From assembly GCA_946566415.1 (NCBI GenBank), contig CAMNWW010000039.1:1-12357 (forward strand): a stretch of DNA of 12,357 nt, written 5' to 3'. The notes under the pieces are model-generated. The model was not told the origin of the DNA. It was given only the letters and a program-made list of their open reading frames with translations, and did no database searches. The position numbers and the translations under genes were made by a program. Source of the DNA: an uncultured Lachnospiraceae bacterium. Its GTDB lineage: Bacteria; Bacillota; Clostridia; Lachnospirales; Lachnospiraceae. This document shows positions 1 to 7,633 of this stretch, piece after piece. Every line of letters begins with the position of its first letter. The stretch's first letter is position 1.

Positions 1-1
1 T

Positions 2-529
2 GAGAAAGCAGAAGAGGATCTGACATACCTTTCTATGCAGAATCCAGAACGAAAAAGAAAACAGGCGCAGATTTACAGTGAAATGGGGAGGATACAGGAA
101 GCATATAAAGAGTATGAGGAACTGCTGTTTGCAGATTACCAGATGATCAGTATGACGGTTTATGGGATGTTCGCGTTGGCTGTCAAAGAGCAGGACATAA
201 AAAAGGCGCATATGCTTGCGGACAAGCAGGAGGAGATCGCACGGTGTTTTGATATGGGAAGATATTGTGAGGTTATGTATAAGCTGGATATTGCAGTTCT
301 TGAGAAGGACGCAGAAACCGTGCTCACACTCATGGAGGAAATGCTTTCAAGCGTAGGAAAGCTTGGGAGCTGGATCAAATCTCCGCTTTATGAGCATATG
401 AAGTTTAAAGAAGCGAACCCGGATTTTCTGGAAAAAATAGAGGAGAATCTACGGAATTGCTTTCGTGATGAAGAAAAGTTTGAGTTCTTAATAGATAATG
501 AAAGATGGAGAAATTTGGTCGGACACTAG
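2..529 (+). CDS. C-terminal part of a helix-rich TPR-like protein, probably an HTH-type regulator (5' partial)
   Basis: The reading frame is open to the left edge, with eleven further codons before the first ATG at 35 (EKAEEDLTYLS). The gene therefore almost certainly starts outside the window, and the ATG at 35 should not be taken as its start. The visible 175 residues are almost entirely helical and rich in Glu, Lys and Leu. Two stretches resemble TPR units, one around AQIYSEMGRIQEAYKEYEEL and one around the MLADKQEEIARCFDMG segment. There is no signal peptide or membrane segment, so the protein is cytoplasmic. In Lachnospiraceae, segments of this kind commonly form the C-terminal sensor half of XRE-type regulators; the DNA-binding half would lie upstream, so that role is inference. 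The stop at 527-529 is 28 bases before the hydrolase start, and no terminator lies between, so the two are probably co-transcribed. Confidence 0.7.
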   Translation, partial: EKAEEDLTYLSMQNPERKRKQAQIYSEMGRIQEAYKEYEELLFADYQMISMTVYGMFALAVKEQDIKKAHMLADKQEEIARCFDMGRYCEVMYKLDIAVLEKDAETVLTLMEEMLSSVGKLGSWIKSPLYEHMKFKEANPDFLEKIEENLRNCFRDEEKFEFLIDNERWRNLVGH

Positions 530-557
530 TAAAGAGAGATTCGGACAGGAGGGCAAT

Positions 558-1379
558 ATGAAATACCAACATGAAACTATAGCGGTCCATTATGAGGTCG
601 TCGGGAAAGGGAAGCCTGTCGTCATGCTGCACGGGCTGGGGTGTGATATGGAATTGATGCGGGCGTGTATGGAGCCCATATTTTTAAATAGATCGGGATA
701 TCAGAGAATATACATTGATCTTCCCGGCATGGGAGGATCGGAGGCTGTGCGCAGTTACGCGTCCGCTGACAGGATACTGGAGGTGCTGGACGGATTTATC
801 GAACATCTTGTACCCGGTAATTTTTTGATTATGGGAGAGTCTTACGGCGGATATCTGGCAAGAGGGATTCTCAGTAATAATGTAGATAAAGTAGACGGGC
901 TTATGCTGCTCTGCCCAGTCATCGTACCGGGAAGAGAAGGGAGAGTCCTTCCCCCGAAAAACGCTGAGTTTCATGACAAGGCGTTTCTGGATACCCTGGA
1001 TGCTGCCGAGAGGGAGATGTTCTGCGACTATGCTGTTCTGGCGGACGAGCACATTTACAGGCGGTATAAAAAGGAGGTCGCGATTGAACTGAGTGAGGAA
1101 AAGGAAGCGTTTATTTATCAATTAAAAGATCACTATGCATTTTCGTTCGACGTAGATGAAGAGATCAGAAAAAAGCATTTTGAAAGACCTGCCCTGGTCG
1201 TGTGCGGCAGACAGGATATCTGCGTGGGGTATGACGACGCAATGAAATTGGTGAAGGATTATCCACGGGGCACGTTCGCCCTGGCCGACGTGGCGGGGCA
1301 CAATCTACAACTGGAGCAGCCCGCGCTTTTGGAGGCGCTGGTTGAAAACTGGCTGCTCAGAGTAGAAAAATACATTTAA
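558..1379 (+). CDS. alpha/beta hydrolase fold protein
   Basis: Predicted cytoplasmic serine hydrolase of 273 residues, the usual single-domain length. The fold signature is clear: an oxyanion-hole motif HGLG at about 25-28, a DLPGMGGS strand-turn at about 54-61, and the nucleophile elbow GESYGG with Ser95. The acid is likely Asp220 (CGRQD) and the catalytic base His248 (AGHN), which completes a Ser-Asp-His triad. A helical lid-like insert lies around residues 125-205. The start was set at ATG 558 because AGGAGGG lies 5-6 bases upstream; the open frame extends back to 498 but that start overlaps the previous gene and has no ribosome binding site. There is no signal peptide. The substrate cannot be told from sequence: esterase, lipase, haloperoxidase-like or C-C hydrolase are all possible. 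The stop TAA lies within a TTAA shared with the stop of the facing kinase gene. Confidence 0.9.
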   Translation: MKYQHETIAVHYEVVGKGKPVVMLHGLGCDMELMRACMEPIFLNRSGYQRIYIDLPGMGGSEAVRSYASADRILEVLDGFIEHLVPGNFLIMGESYGGYLARGILSNNVDKVDGLMLLCPVIVPGREGRVLPPKNAEFHDKAFLDTLDAAEREMFCDYAVLADEHIYRRYKKEVAIELSEEKEAFIYQLKDHYAFSFDVDEEIRKKHFERPALVVCGRQDICVGYDDAMKLVKDYPRGTFALADVAGHNLQLEQPALLEALVENWLLRVEKYI

Positions 1380-2791
1380 GATGTGTTTGAGGGAGTCTGG
1401 CTGCGGTATATCGGGAAGGTTAGTTCTACGGTAAACTGTGCGTCCTTGTTTTTAGTGCGGACGCATCCATTCATGAGTTCCAGCATTTTATGCACGCTTT
1501 TTAGTCCGATCTTTGTACTTTCGATACCGGAAGACTCCACTTTTACGGCGTTCTGCAGAGAGACGGACAGGCATGACCCATCCAGGGAGCCGGTGATTAT
1601 TACCGGCTCTTTTTTGTCGCCGTATTTGATGATGTTAGAAAACAGGTTATTGAAGACTCTTTTCAGCAGAGCTGTGTCTCCCAGAAACTGTGCGGGAACT
1701 GCTTTAGGAAGCTTTGCAGATTCCGGGAAGGACAGTTCTACATGGAAACCTGTCAGTTCAAGGAAATCGGCGTTTTCTGCCAGATGAAGATATAGGACGT
1801 CGGCAGGAAGAGGCGACAGGCTGGGGAGATCGGCATCCTCGTAAACAAGGGTGTACTCGAAGATACGGTCCGTCATCTCCTTAATCTCGTCCGTCTTATG
1901 CAGACAGCGGTCCAGATATTGCTCCTGCATGTCCGTATCCTGCGTTCTTTTGATGATTTCCAGGTATCCTTTCAGGATGGTAAGCGGGGTACGCAGGTCG
2001 TGAGAAAGGGCGGCGACCAGGTCCTGGTTGGACTTGCGGCTCTCCTGAGTTTCAAGGAGGCTTGCCTTAAGCGCCTGACGGAGATTGTCCAGTTCACGAA
2101 ATAGGATGCCGATCTCATCCTGCGGCAGAGTGGGGAGCGGTGTCTCCAGATCTCCGGAAGCCATCTGCAGAATATTCTGTTTCAAAAGGATGACTGATTT
2201 CATTTTCCGGTTGATGAAAAATAGGACGATAATAAAAAATAAAATAATACAAAAAGTAAAACAGAAAAAGAAATACGGCGCCACAAAAAAGGTACGGTGC
2301 AGAGAAGTGACGGTTACACTGGCGTATCCGTTTTTAAATTCCAGGGAAAAGTGACGTGACTCCTCGCCGTGGCCGTCCGTCCAATAGTAAAGTTCGTTGA
2401 AAAAAGAGACGGCGGTCTGAGAATCAGTAAATGAAGGCGATCTCCCGGCGCGGTACATACCGTCCTCTAAGCCGTAGATGTAAATACCAGTATAGTCGTC
2501 CATTAGATCGAAAAAAGGCTCCAAAGCCTTAGCGCCGTCCTTATCATCCATGGATTCGGGTATATTATATTTTAATGCTTCTTCGCCGAGATTGATCCAG
2601 AAGTTTTCATCAAAAACAGGAAAGATTTCCAGAGAATCCGGAAAGAGATCGCCCATCAGAATCCATACATCCCATTTGTGCAGCCAGAGAAAATGATAGA
2701 GTGAAAAGCAGAGTAGCCCGGCTGTAAAGATCAGAAGGAAAAGCTGGGTGCGTATTTTCATAGTTCTTAATTTATCTATAATACTAGTCAC
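1376..2791 (-). CDS. sensor histidine kinase of two-component system 1
   Basis: Membrane sensor kinase of 471 residues that should autophosphorylate and pass phosphate to the adjacent regulator. Order of parts: TM1 at about 16-36, an extracytoplasmic sensor loop at about 37-168 of no family I recognise, TM2 at about 170-193, HAMP at about 194-245, the HisKA H-box ALSHDLRTPL with His264, then an ATPase domain at about 368-462 with N-box LLKRVFNNLFSNIIKYG. The ATPase is atypical: where DxGxG is expected there is LQNAV, and the second glycine box is reduced to ESTKIGLKSV. The GTG start at 2791 overlaps the regulator stop (GTGACTAG) and has AAAGGGG about 7 bases upstream, so the genes are translationally coupled. 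An ATG ten codons in has only a poor ribosome binding site. The unusual ATP lid may be a subfamily trait rather than inactivation. Confidence 0.93.
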   Translation of the reverse strand: MTSIIDKLRTMKIRTQLFLLIFTAGLLCFSLYHFLWLHKWDVWILMGDLFPDSLEIFPVFDENFWINLGEEALKYNIPESMDDKDGAKALEPFFDLMDDYTGIYIYGLEDGMYRAGRSPSFTDSQTAVSFFNELYYWTDGHGEESRHFSLEFKNGYASVTVTSLHRTFFVAPYFFFCFTFCIILFFIIVLFFINRKMKSVILLKQNILQMASGDLETPLPTLPQDEIGILFRELDNLRQALKASLLETQESRKSNQDLVAALSHDLRTPLTILKGYLEIIKRTQDTDMQEQYLDRCLHKTDEIKEMTDRIFEYTLVYEDADLPSLSPLPADVLYLHLAENADFLELTGFHVELSFPESAKLPKAVPAQFLGDTALLKRVFNNLFSNIIKYGDKKEPVIITGSLDGSCLSVSLQNAVKVESSGIESTKIGLKSVHKMLELMNGCVRTKNKDAQFTVELTFPIYRSQTPSNTS

Positions 2792-3506
2792 AGCGATACC
2801 CCTTTCCCCAGATAGTCTTGATTAAAACTGGATTCTTCGGATCTTTCTCGATTTTGCGGCGGAGGTTGCGGATGTGCACCATAATGGTATTATTTGCACC
2901 GTAATAGTATGGCTCGTCCCAGACGGCTTCATAGAGCCGCTGCGCGGAGAATATCTGGCGGCGGTTCGTGATCAAAAGTTTCAGCATGGCGTATTCGGTG
3001 TCAGTCAGCTCCAAGATCCTTCCATTTTGAAACACCTCCTCCGTATCCGTATGGATTTCAAGCCCATGGTAATGAAGGACGGCTTCAGGACCGGCTGAGA
3101 CAGGGGTTTCGCTTCCCCGGTAAATATGGTAGCGGCGGATGAGCGCTTTGACCCTTCCGAGAAGTTCAGAGCAGGAAAATGGCTTCGCCAGATAGTCGTC
3201 GCCCCCGCTGGAAAAGCCGAGCATCTTATCGCTGTCCTTTGTGCGTGCGCTTAGGAATAGGATCGGCGCGTTGGTGATCCTGCGGATTTCAAGACAGGTC
3301 TGGTAACCGTTTAGTCCAGGCATCATAATGTCCAGGATGATCAGGTCTAAAGGAACGTCATGCAGCGCTTTAAGCGCGGCGTTTCCGTCCGCGGCCTGGG
3401 TCACCTGATATCCTTCGCTGCTTAAAAGGATCTGTATAATTTCCCGTATTTCAGGGTTGTCGTCCACGACAAGGACATGGAACATATTCGGCGCCATTGT
3501 ATCCAC
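2784..3506 (-). CDS. OmpR/PhoB-family response regulator of two-component system 1
   Basis: Cytoplasmic transcription regulator of about 240 residues. The receiver domain fills residues 8-120: acidic pair DD in VLVVDDN, phospho-acceptor Asp in ILDIMMPG, Ser in FLSA, and invariant Lys in LAKPF. A winged-helix DNA-binding domain follows (ELTDTEYAMLKLL, then MVHIRNLRRKIE and TIWGKGYRC). I chose GTG 3506 as start because GAGGAG lies about 8 bases upstream. A GTG at 3515 sits on top of that site, and an ATG at 3497 is too far from it (about 17 bases). It overlaps the kinase gene by eight bases and both appear to be transcribed from an extended -10 site near 3775-3783. That would give an unusually long, structured leader of about 260 bases. 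The target genes are unknown; the divergent glycosyltransferase-YfhO genes and the operon itself are the obvious candidates. Confidence 0.93.
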   Translation of the reverse strand: MDTMAPNMFHVLVVDDNPEIREIIQILLSSEGYQVTQAADGNAALKALHDVPLDLIILDIMMPGLNGYQTCLEIRRITNAPILFLSARTKDSDKMLGFSSGGDDYLAKPFSCSELLGRVKALIRRYHIYRGSETPVSAGPEAVLHYHGLEIHTDTEEVFQNGRILELTDTEYAMLKLLITNRRQIFSAQRLYEAVWDEPYYYGANNTIMVHIRNLRRKIEKDPKNPVLIKTIWGKGYRCD

Positions 3507-3541
3507 TGATATCACTCCTCACTGTCTGGTGCAGGCTGCCC

Positions 3542-3762
3542 GGCGGGGTAATTCGTACTAAAGCTCGTGTTAGTACCTCGCAGTGCCCACTCGCAAGCCT
3601 TCGGCTTCCTCGTTCACGGGCGTTCGCCCTATCAAAACAGCGTATGTCAAATCTGCCTGTAAACAGGCGATTTGCCCTCCTCTGTTTTGGCACTGCTCAT
3701 TGCTTTCGTGATCCACCCCGCAGGGCGGGGTAATTCGTACTAAAGCTCGTGTAATACCTCGC
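3542..3762. repeat. structured intergenic element bounded by two ~40-base direct repeats
   Basis: Two near-identical direct repeats, 3542-3581 and 3724-3762, share 29 identical bases at the start (beginning GGCGGGGTAATTCG) and end in TACCTCGC. Between them is nested dyad symmetry. CAGTGCC (3581-3587) pairs with GGCACTG (3689-3695). Directly stacked on its right side, AAAACAG (3634-3640) pairs with CTGTTTT (3682-3688). The first pair also encloses the hairpins AAGCC/GGCTT (3595-3607) and GGGC/GCCC (3618-3629). The second pair encloses a hairpin at 3648-3674 with one bulged base. A further perfect hairpin ACCCCGC/GCGGGGT lies at 3715-3731, and GTACTAA/TTAGTAC (3555-3576) within the first repeat. 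The predicted fold is a four-way-junction-like RNA or cruciform, readable from either strand. No protein is encoded. On the minus strand it would form most of the leader of the regulator-kinase mRNA. Confidence 0.75.
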
Positions 3763-3774
3763 TAAGTACTCATT

Positions 3775-3783
3775 ATTATACCA
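3775..3783 (-). promoter_or_regulatory. extended -10 promoter for the first regulator-kinase operon
   Basis: On the minus strand the sequence reads TGGTATAAT, a consensus -10 hexamer preceded by the TGn extension. No good -35 hexamer lies 17 bases upstream, as is common for extended -10 promoters. It points toward the response regulator, whose start is about 260 bases downstream, so the structured repeat would be transcribed as leader. Confidence 0.5.
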
Positions 3784-3787
3784 GAAT

Positions 3788-3846
3788 TTAAGCAATAATC
3801 TGCTTTTCTTAAGAAATCTTTAGATTTACTTTTGGTAATACTTAAG
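3788..3846. promoter_or_regulatory. phased TTAAG repeats, candidate response-regulator boxes
   Basis: TTAAG occurs at 3788-3792, 3809-3813 and 3842-3846, with the near match TTTAG at 3819-3823. Start-to-start distances are 21, 10 and 23 bases, close to whole helical turns, which is how OmpR-family regulators usually read tandem half-sites. The sites lie between the two divergent promoters. The motif is short and AT-rich, so chance occurrence cannot be excluded. Confidence 0.35.
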
Positions 3847-3853
3847 ATATAGG
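3825..3853 (+). promoter_or_regulatory. possible promoter for the glycosyltransferase-YfhO genes
   Basis: TTTACT (3825-3830) and TATAGG (3848-3853) are separated by 17 bases and lie about 65 bases before the glycosyltransferase start. Both hexamers are only partial matches (four of six each), so the assignment is weak. The third TTAAG repeat falls in the spacer, where a bound regulator could influence polymerase. Confidence 0.35.
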
Positions 3854-3918
3854 GGATAAAATGTGGTCAGATGTCAAAACAAAGGCAGCGAAAAGATTAT
3901 GGATCAGAGGTGTGGCAT

Positions 3919-4887
3919 ATGGATAAAATATCAGTAGTTGTCCCGTGTTGGAATGAAGAAGAGGCTCTTCCAATTTATTATAAAGAAATGCGGCGGGTGA
4001 TGGATAAGATGTCAAATAACGCTGGGGAGGAGTCTTTAGATTTTGAGCTTATTTTTGTGGACGACGGTTCTACAGACGGGACATTAAGAGTGATGAAGGA
4101 TCTGCATGGTAAAGATGCACGTTGTAAGTATTTTTCGTTTTCCAGGAATTTTGGAAAAGAGGCGGCCATCTATGCGGGGCTGAAAGCTTCGGAGGGAAGC
4201 TTTGTGGCGGTCATGGATGTGGATCTGCAGGATCCGCCGTCGCTTTTGCCAAAGATGTATGAGATCTTGAAGAACGAGGATTATGACAGTGTGGCGACCC
4301 GGCGGTCTACAAGAAAGGGGGAACCGAAGATACATTAATTATTGTCAGAGAGTTTTTATAAAATAATCAACCGGATTTCTAAAACGGAGATCGTAAGCGG
4401 CGCCAGGGATTATCGGCTGATGAACCGGAAAATGGCGGACGCAGTACTTGAGATGAGTGAATATAACCGTTTTTCAAAAGGAATTTTCGGATGGGTGGGC
4501 TTCCGTACAAAATGGCTGGAGTTCGAGAATGTGGAGCGTTCGGCCGGGGAAACGAAATGGTCCCTTAAGAAACTGTTCTGCTATTCTATGGAGGGGATCA
4601 CCGGGTTTTCTGTGGCTCCACTGTCGCTGGCGTCCATTGTGGGAGTTTTTTTCTGCGTACTTTCGTTCCTGTTGATTCTGTTGATCGTAGTCCGGACTCT
4701 GATTTGGGGCGATCCGGTTTCAGGCTGGCCGTCAATGGCATGTATTATTTTTATGGTAAGCGGCGTGCAGCTTTTATGTACGGGAATTGTGGGGCAGTAT
4801 CTGTCCAAGACCTATCTTGAGACAAAGCATCGGCCGATTTTTATATTAAAGGACTCCAGCAATGAGGAGGAGAGCGAGAGTGTTTAA
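3919..4887 (+). pseudogene. GtrB/CsbB/DPM-like polyprenyl-phosphate glycosyltransferase (GT2) with one in-frame TAA
   Basis: Read through its single internal stop, this is a normal-length family 2 glycosyltransferase of 322 codons, of the type that moves a sugar from a nucleotide donor to undecaprenyl phosphate on the cytoplasmic face. Visible motifs: ISVVVPCWNEEE at 4-15, FVDDGSTDGT at 46-55, catalytic-type DVDLQDPP at 100-107, NRFSKGIFGWVGF at 183-195, AGETKWSLKKL at 209-219, and two C-terminal membrane segments at about 230-260 and 270-295. Codon 140 (4336-4338) is TAA; the frame does not change, and the residues on both sides match the family, so this is a nonsense change rather than a frameshift. 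The start at ATG 3919 has AGAGGTG 6 bases upstream; ATG 3871 has none. The part after the stop could begin only at TTG 4342, which has no ribosome binding site. The 3' end overlaps the YfhO gene. Confidence 0.85.
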
Positions 4888-7516
4888 GGGAAAAGGCAGG
4901 GGAAAAACGTATGTATTTTTAGGAATTCTTACACTTGCTGCCTGCTGGTTTTTTGCGGGGCGGTATGGGATATTCGGCGCAAAGGTAGACTGGATCAGTC
5001 AGCACAGCGTACTGCCGGATTATTTCCGAAGGCAGTTCTATGAAACGGGAAATTTGATTCCAGAGTTTGCGGGAAATTTGGGCGGAGGGCAGAATATTTA
5101 TCATTTTTCCTATTATGGGTTGTATAATCCGATCATTTTGTTTTCCTATCTCCTGCCTTTTGTGAAAATGAGCGATTACCTTATGGCGGTCAGCGGGATC
5201 GGGCTCTGGGCCTCCGTCAGCCTTCTTTATCACTGGCTTGTGAAAAAAGGATTTTCTCAGGACGTCGCCCTGCCTGTATCGATATTGTTCCTGCTTGCAG
5301 GTCCGATGGTCTTTCAGTCCTGCCATCAGATAATGTTCGTCAACTATATGCCTTTTCTGTGTCTTTCGTTTATCGGTGTGGACAGGCATTTTGAAAAGGG
5401 AAAATCAGGGCTTTACGCTGTCAGTGTATTCCTGATGATTATGACAAGCTTTTATTTCAGTATCGGGGGAATGCTTGCCCTTGTGCTGTACGGACTTTCG
5501 CAGTATATCGAACTGCGGGAGAGAGGAGCGGCACGCGTAGGAATAATTAGGAGCGGATTTTCTTTTCTTCTTCCGATGATAAGCGCAGTGTTTATGAGCG
5601 GGATCCTCCTGGCGCCTACGGCATACGCGATTTTGGGAAAACGCGGGAGCGCAGAGTCTATGGATATGTGGAAGCTTCTGATACCGAAATTTTCCATCTG
5701 GGAACTGGCGCACAGCGCATATGGGATCGGGCTTACTACAGGCATTATCACAGTTTTGATCGCCGGCCTTGCTTTCCGGAAATGGCATGAGAAGGCGCTT
5801 TACTGCGGATGTATTATTTTTTTGACCGTGCCTGTTTTTTCATGGCTTCTTAACGGGGGGCTGTATATACGGAATAAGGTGTGGATTCCGTTTTTACCGT
5901 TGCTCTGCTATTTGACGGCGGTTTATTTAAAAAAACAGAAAAATAGGGAGATTTCCCTTCGGGTAAATGCCGCCGCATTTTTGCTTACCTTTTTGTGGCT
6001 GTTTTTTGCGCATTATTTTGGCGGAGAAATGGCGGGAAAGCCCCAGGAGTGGTATCTGGTTTTGGCTGAAAGTATTGTGCTTGCGGTTTGTTTTGGCATA
6101 TTTTGGCGGTGCAGGAAGCTGGCGTTTTTAACACTGCCTTCGATCCTCTGCCTGATTTTATGCGGAAATTATTTTCTTGGCGCAAAAGACGGGCTCATAG
6201 AGCAGGAGACGTATGCGCGCATAACGGATTCCGGGGTAGGTGAAGCGATCTCCAGGGTTCTGGATGATGAGCCTGGATTCTGGCGTCTGGAACAGGGCGG
6301 AAGGGAAAGTGAAAAAGCAGCGGACTTAAACCGTATCTGGGATATGCGTCAGTGGATATCTTCCGTATATTCTTCCGCCTACAATGCGGATTACCAGGAT
6401 TTTCGGAAGGAGGTCTTCGGCGTGGAAGAGCCGTTCCGAAACGATCTGATGCAGGCGGCGTCGGATAATCCGTTATACCAGAAGTTGATGGGTGTGAAAT
6501 ATATCGTAAGGAACAAGAAGGATAAAGAGAAATCAGATTTGGCCGGGTATGAACTGTACCTCGAAGAAGGGGATCTGCAAGTCTATAAGAGTGAAAACAC
6601 AGCTCCCGTCGCTTATGTTACAGATAAGGTGATCCGCGAGGAGGATTATGACCAACTGGAATTTCCGTATAATCAGGCCGCATTTGCCAGATATGCGGTT
6701 GTAAAGAATAAAAAAAGTCAGAAAAGCCAGTGGGAGGACAAGGTGAACTCCCTGGTATCGCCGGCTGAAATTTCCCTTCCGGAGACGGAGGAGGAAGAGT
6801 TAGGCATCCGGCGTCCGGCGGACGGAACGTATCATGTAAGCGCAAAGAAGAATACAAGCGTGAGGTGCCCGGTTTCAGGCAGAGGGGGACTTCTTTTTCT
6901 GCAGATGCATATAGAAAACAAGAAACCGAACCGGGACGCGGCGGTGTGGGTAAACGGCACACGGAACAAAATCAGTGCGAAAAACCATCTGTATTATAAT
7001 GGGAATACGACATTTACATATGCGGTTTCATTGGAAGCAGACGCAGGAAATGTCGAGCTGACGTTTGGAGAAGGCGAGTATATCCTTTCCGATATAGAGT
7101 GTTTCCGGGGAGAGGAGGAGATCCTGGAAGATACGGACGAATTGTATCAGTCGCTCTTTGAGCCGGATTGGGAGGAGACGAAAGGCAATCGAATACAGGG
7201 AAAGATTCAGGTGGAAAATACAGGGTATTTCATCACTTCGATACCATATGACCCGAATTTTGAGGTTCGTATTGACGGAAAACAGACGGCAGGGGAGAGG
7301 GTAAATAAGGCGTTCCTCGGATTCGCGGTCGGCGAGGGCAAGCATCAGGTGGAGATCATCTACCACGCGCCGGGGCTGGGGATAGGAAAATTCTTGTCGT
7401 GCGTGGGCGTGCTTATGCTGCTGGGGATTGCCTGGGCGGAAAGCATCTCCAACCGTACAGTTGAATCTTCCAAGGAACCATCCAACCGATTCATCCATTC
7501 GCAAAAATCGTGCTGA
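4862..7516 (+). CDS. YfhO-family polytopic membrane protein (GT-C-like envelope glycosyltransferase)
   Basis: A protein of 884 residues, close to the usual YfhO length. TM1 lies at about 16-34, followed by an extracytoplasmic loop with KVDWISQH (Asp43), where GT-C enzymes place a catalytic acid. Roughly ten further membrane segments run to about residue 450, then a large, probably extracytoplasmic domain at about 460-835 rich in beta strands, a last membrane helix at about 840-859, and a polar tail. In Bacillus subtilis YfhO works with the GT2 enzyme CsbB and the flippase GtcA in glycosylating lipoteichoic acid; a similar role here is inference, and no GtcA-like gene is in the window. Two starts are credible: ATG 4862 with AAAGGA 8 bases upstream, and GTG 4880 with a perfect AGGAGGAG 7 bases upstream, whose GTGTTTAA overlaps the GT2 stop. 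A terminator follows at 7560. Confidence 0.9.
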   Translation: MRRRARVFKGKGRGKTYVFLGILTLAACWFFAGRYGIFGAKVDWISQHSVLPDYFRRQFYETGNLIPEFAGNLGGGQNIYHFSYYGLYNPIILFSYLLPFVKMSDYLMAVSGIGLWASVSLLYHWLVKKGFSQDVALPVSILFLLAGPMVFQSCHQIMFVNYMPFLCLSFIGVDRHFEKGKSGLYAVSVFLMIMTSFYFSIGGMLALVLYGLSQYIELRERGAARVGIIRSGFSFLLPMISAVFMSGILLAPTAYAILGKRGSAESMDMWKLLIPKFSIWELAHSAYGIGLTTGIITVLIAGLAFRKWHEKALYCGCIIFLTVPVFSWLLNGGLYIRNKVWIPFLPLLCYLTAVYLKKQKNREISLRVNAAAFLLTFLWLFFAHYFGGEMAGKPQEWYLVLAESIVLAVCFGIFWRCRKLAFLTLPSILCLILCGNYFLGAKDGLIEQETYARITDSGVGEAISRVLDDEPGFWRLEQGGRESEKAADLNRIWDMRQWISSVYSSAYNADYQDFRKEVFGVEEPFRNDLMQAASDNPLYQKLMGVKYIVRNKKDKEKSDLAGYELYLEEGDLQVYKSENTAPVAYVTDKVIREEDYDQLEFPYNQAAFARYAVVKNKKSQKSQWEDKVNSLVSPAEISLPETEEEELGIRRPADGTYHVSAKKNTSVRCPVSGRGGLLFLQMHIENKKPNRDAAVWVNGTRNKISAKNHLYYNGNTTFTYAVSLEADAGNVELTFGEGEYILSDIECFRGEEEILEDTDELYQSLFEPDWEETKGNRIQGKIQVENTGYFITSIPYDPNFEVRIDGKQTAGERVNKAFLGFAVGEGKHQVEIIYHAPGLGIGKFLSCVGVLMLLGIAWAESISNRTVESSKEPSNRFIHSQKSC

Positions 7517-7559
7517 CTCACCCTTACGTCTGCTATCGCATTTATTCCTTTGACTAAGA

Positions 7560-7590
7560 CCGCACGGTGTCGGTAACACCGGGCGGTTTT
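7560..7590 (+). terminator. terminator after the YfhO gene
   Basis: CCGCACGGTGT and ACACCGGGCGG form an 11-base stem with one mismatch and a 5-base loop (CGGTA), followed by TTTT. It lies 44 bases after the YfhO stop and separates this unit from the facing antitoxin-like gene. Confidence 0.8.
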
Positions 7591-7633
7591 CGCTATAAGC
7601 CGGAGTTCATTTTAATTTGTTGGCGACTTGTTC

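Noticed and set aside
3542..3762. CRISPR array or part of one
   Set aside because: There are only two repeats, 182 bases apart, and the sequence between them is a folded palindromic structure rather than a spacer of the usual size.
4342..4887. Separate gene starting at TTG after the glycosyltransferase stop
   Set aside because: It is in the same frame as the first half, continues the family match without a gap, and has no ribosome binding site, so it is the rest of one broken gene.
7028..7579. Minus-strand open frame opposite the end of the YfhO gene
   Set aside because: It is antisense to a well-supported gene, crosses that gene's terminator, and has no matching ribosome binding site or known motif.
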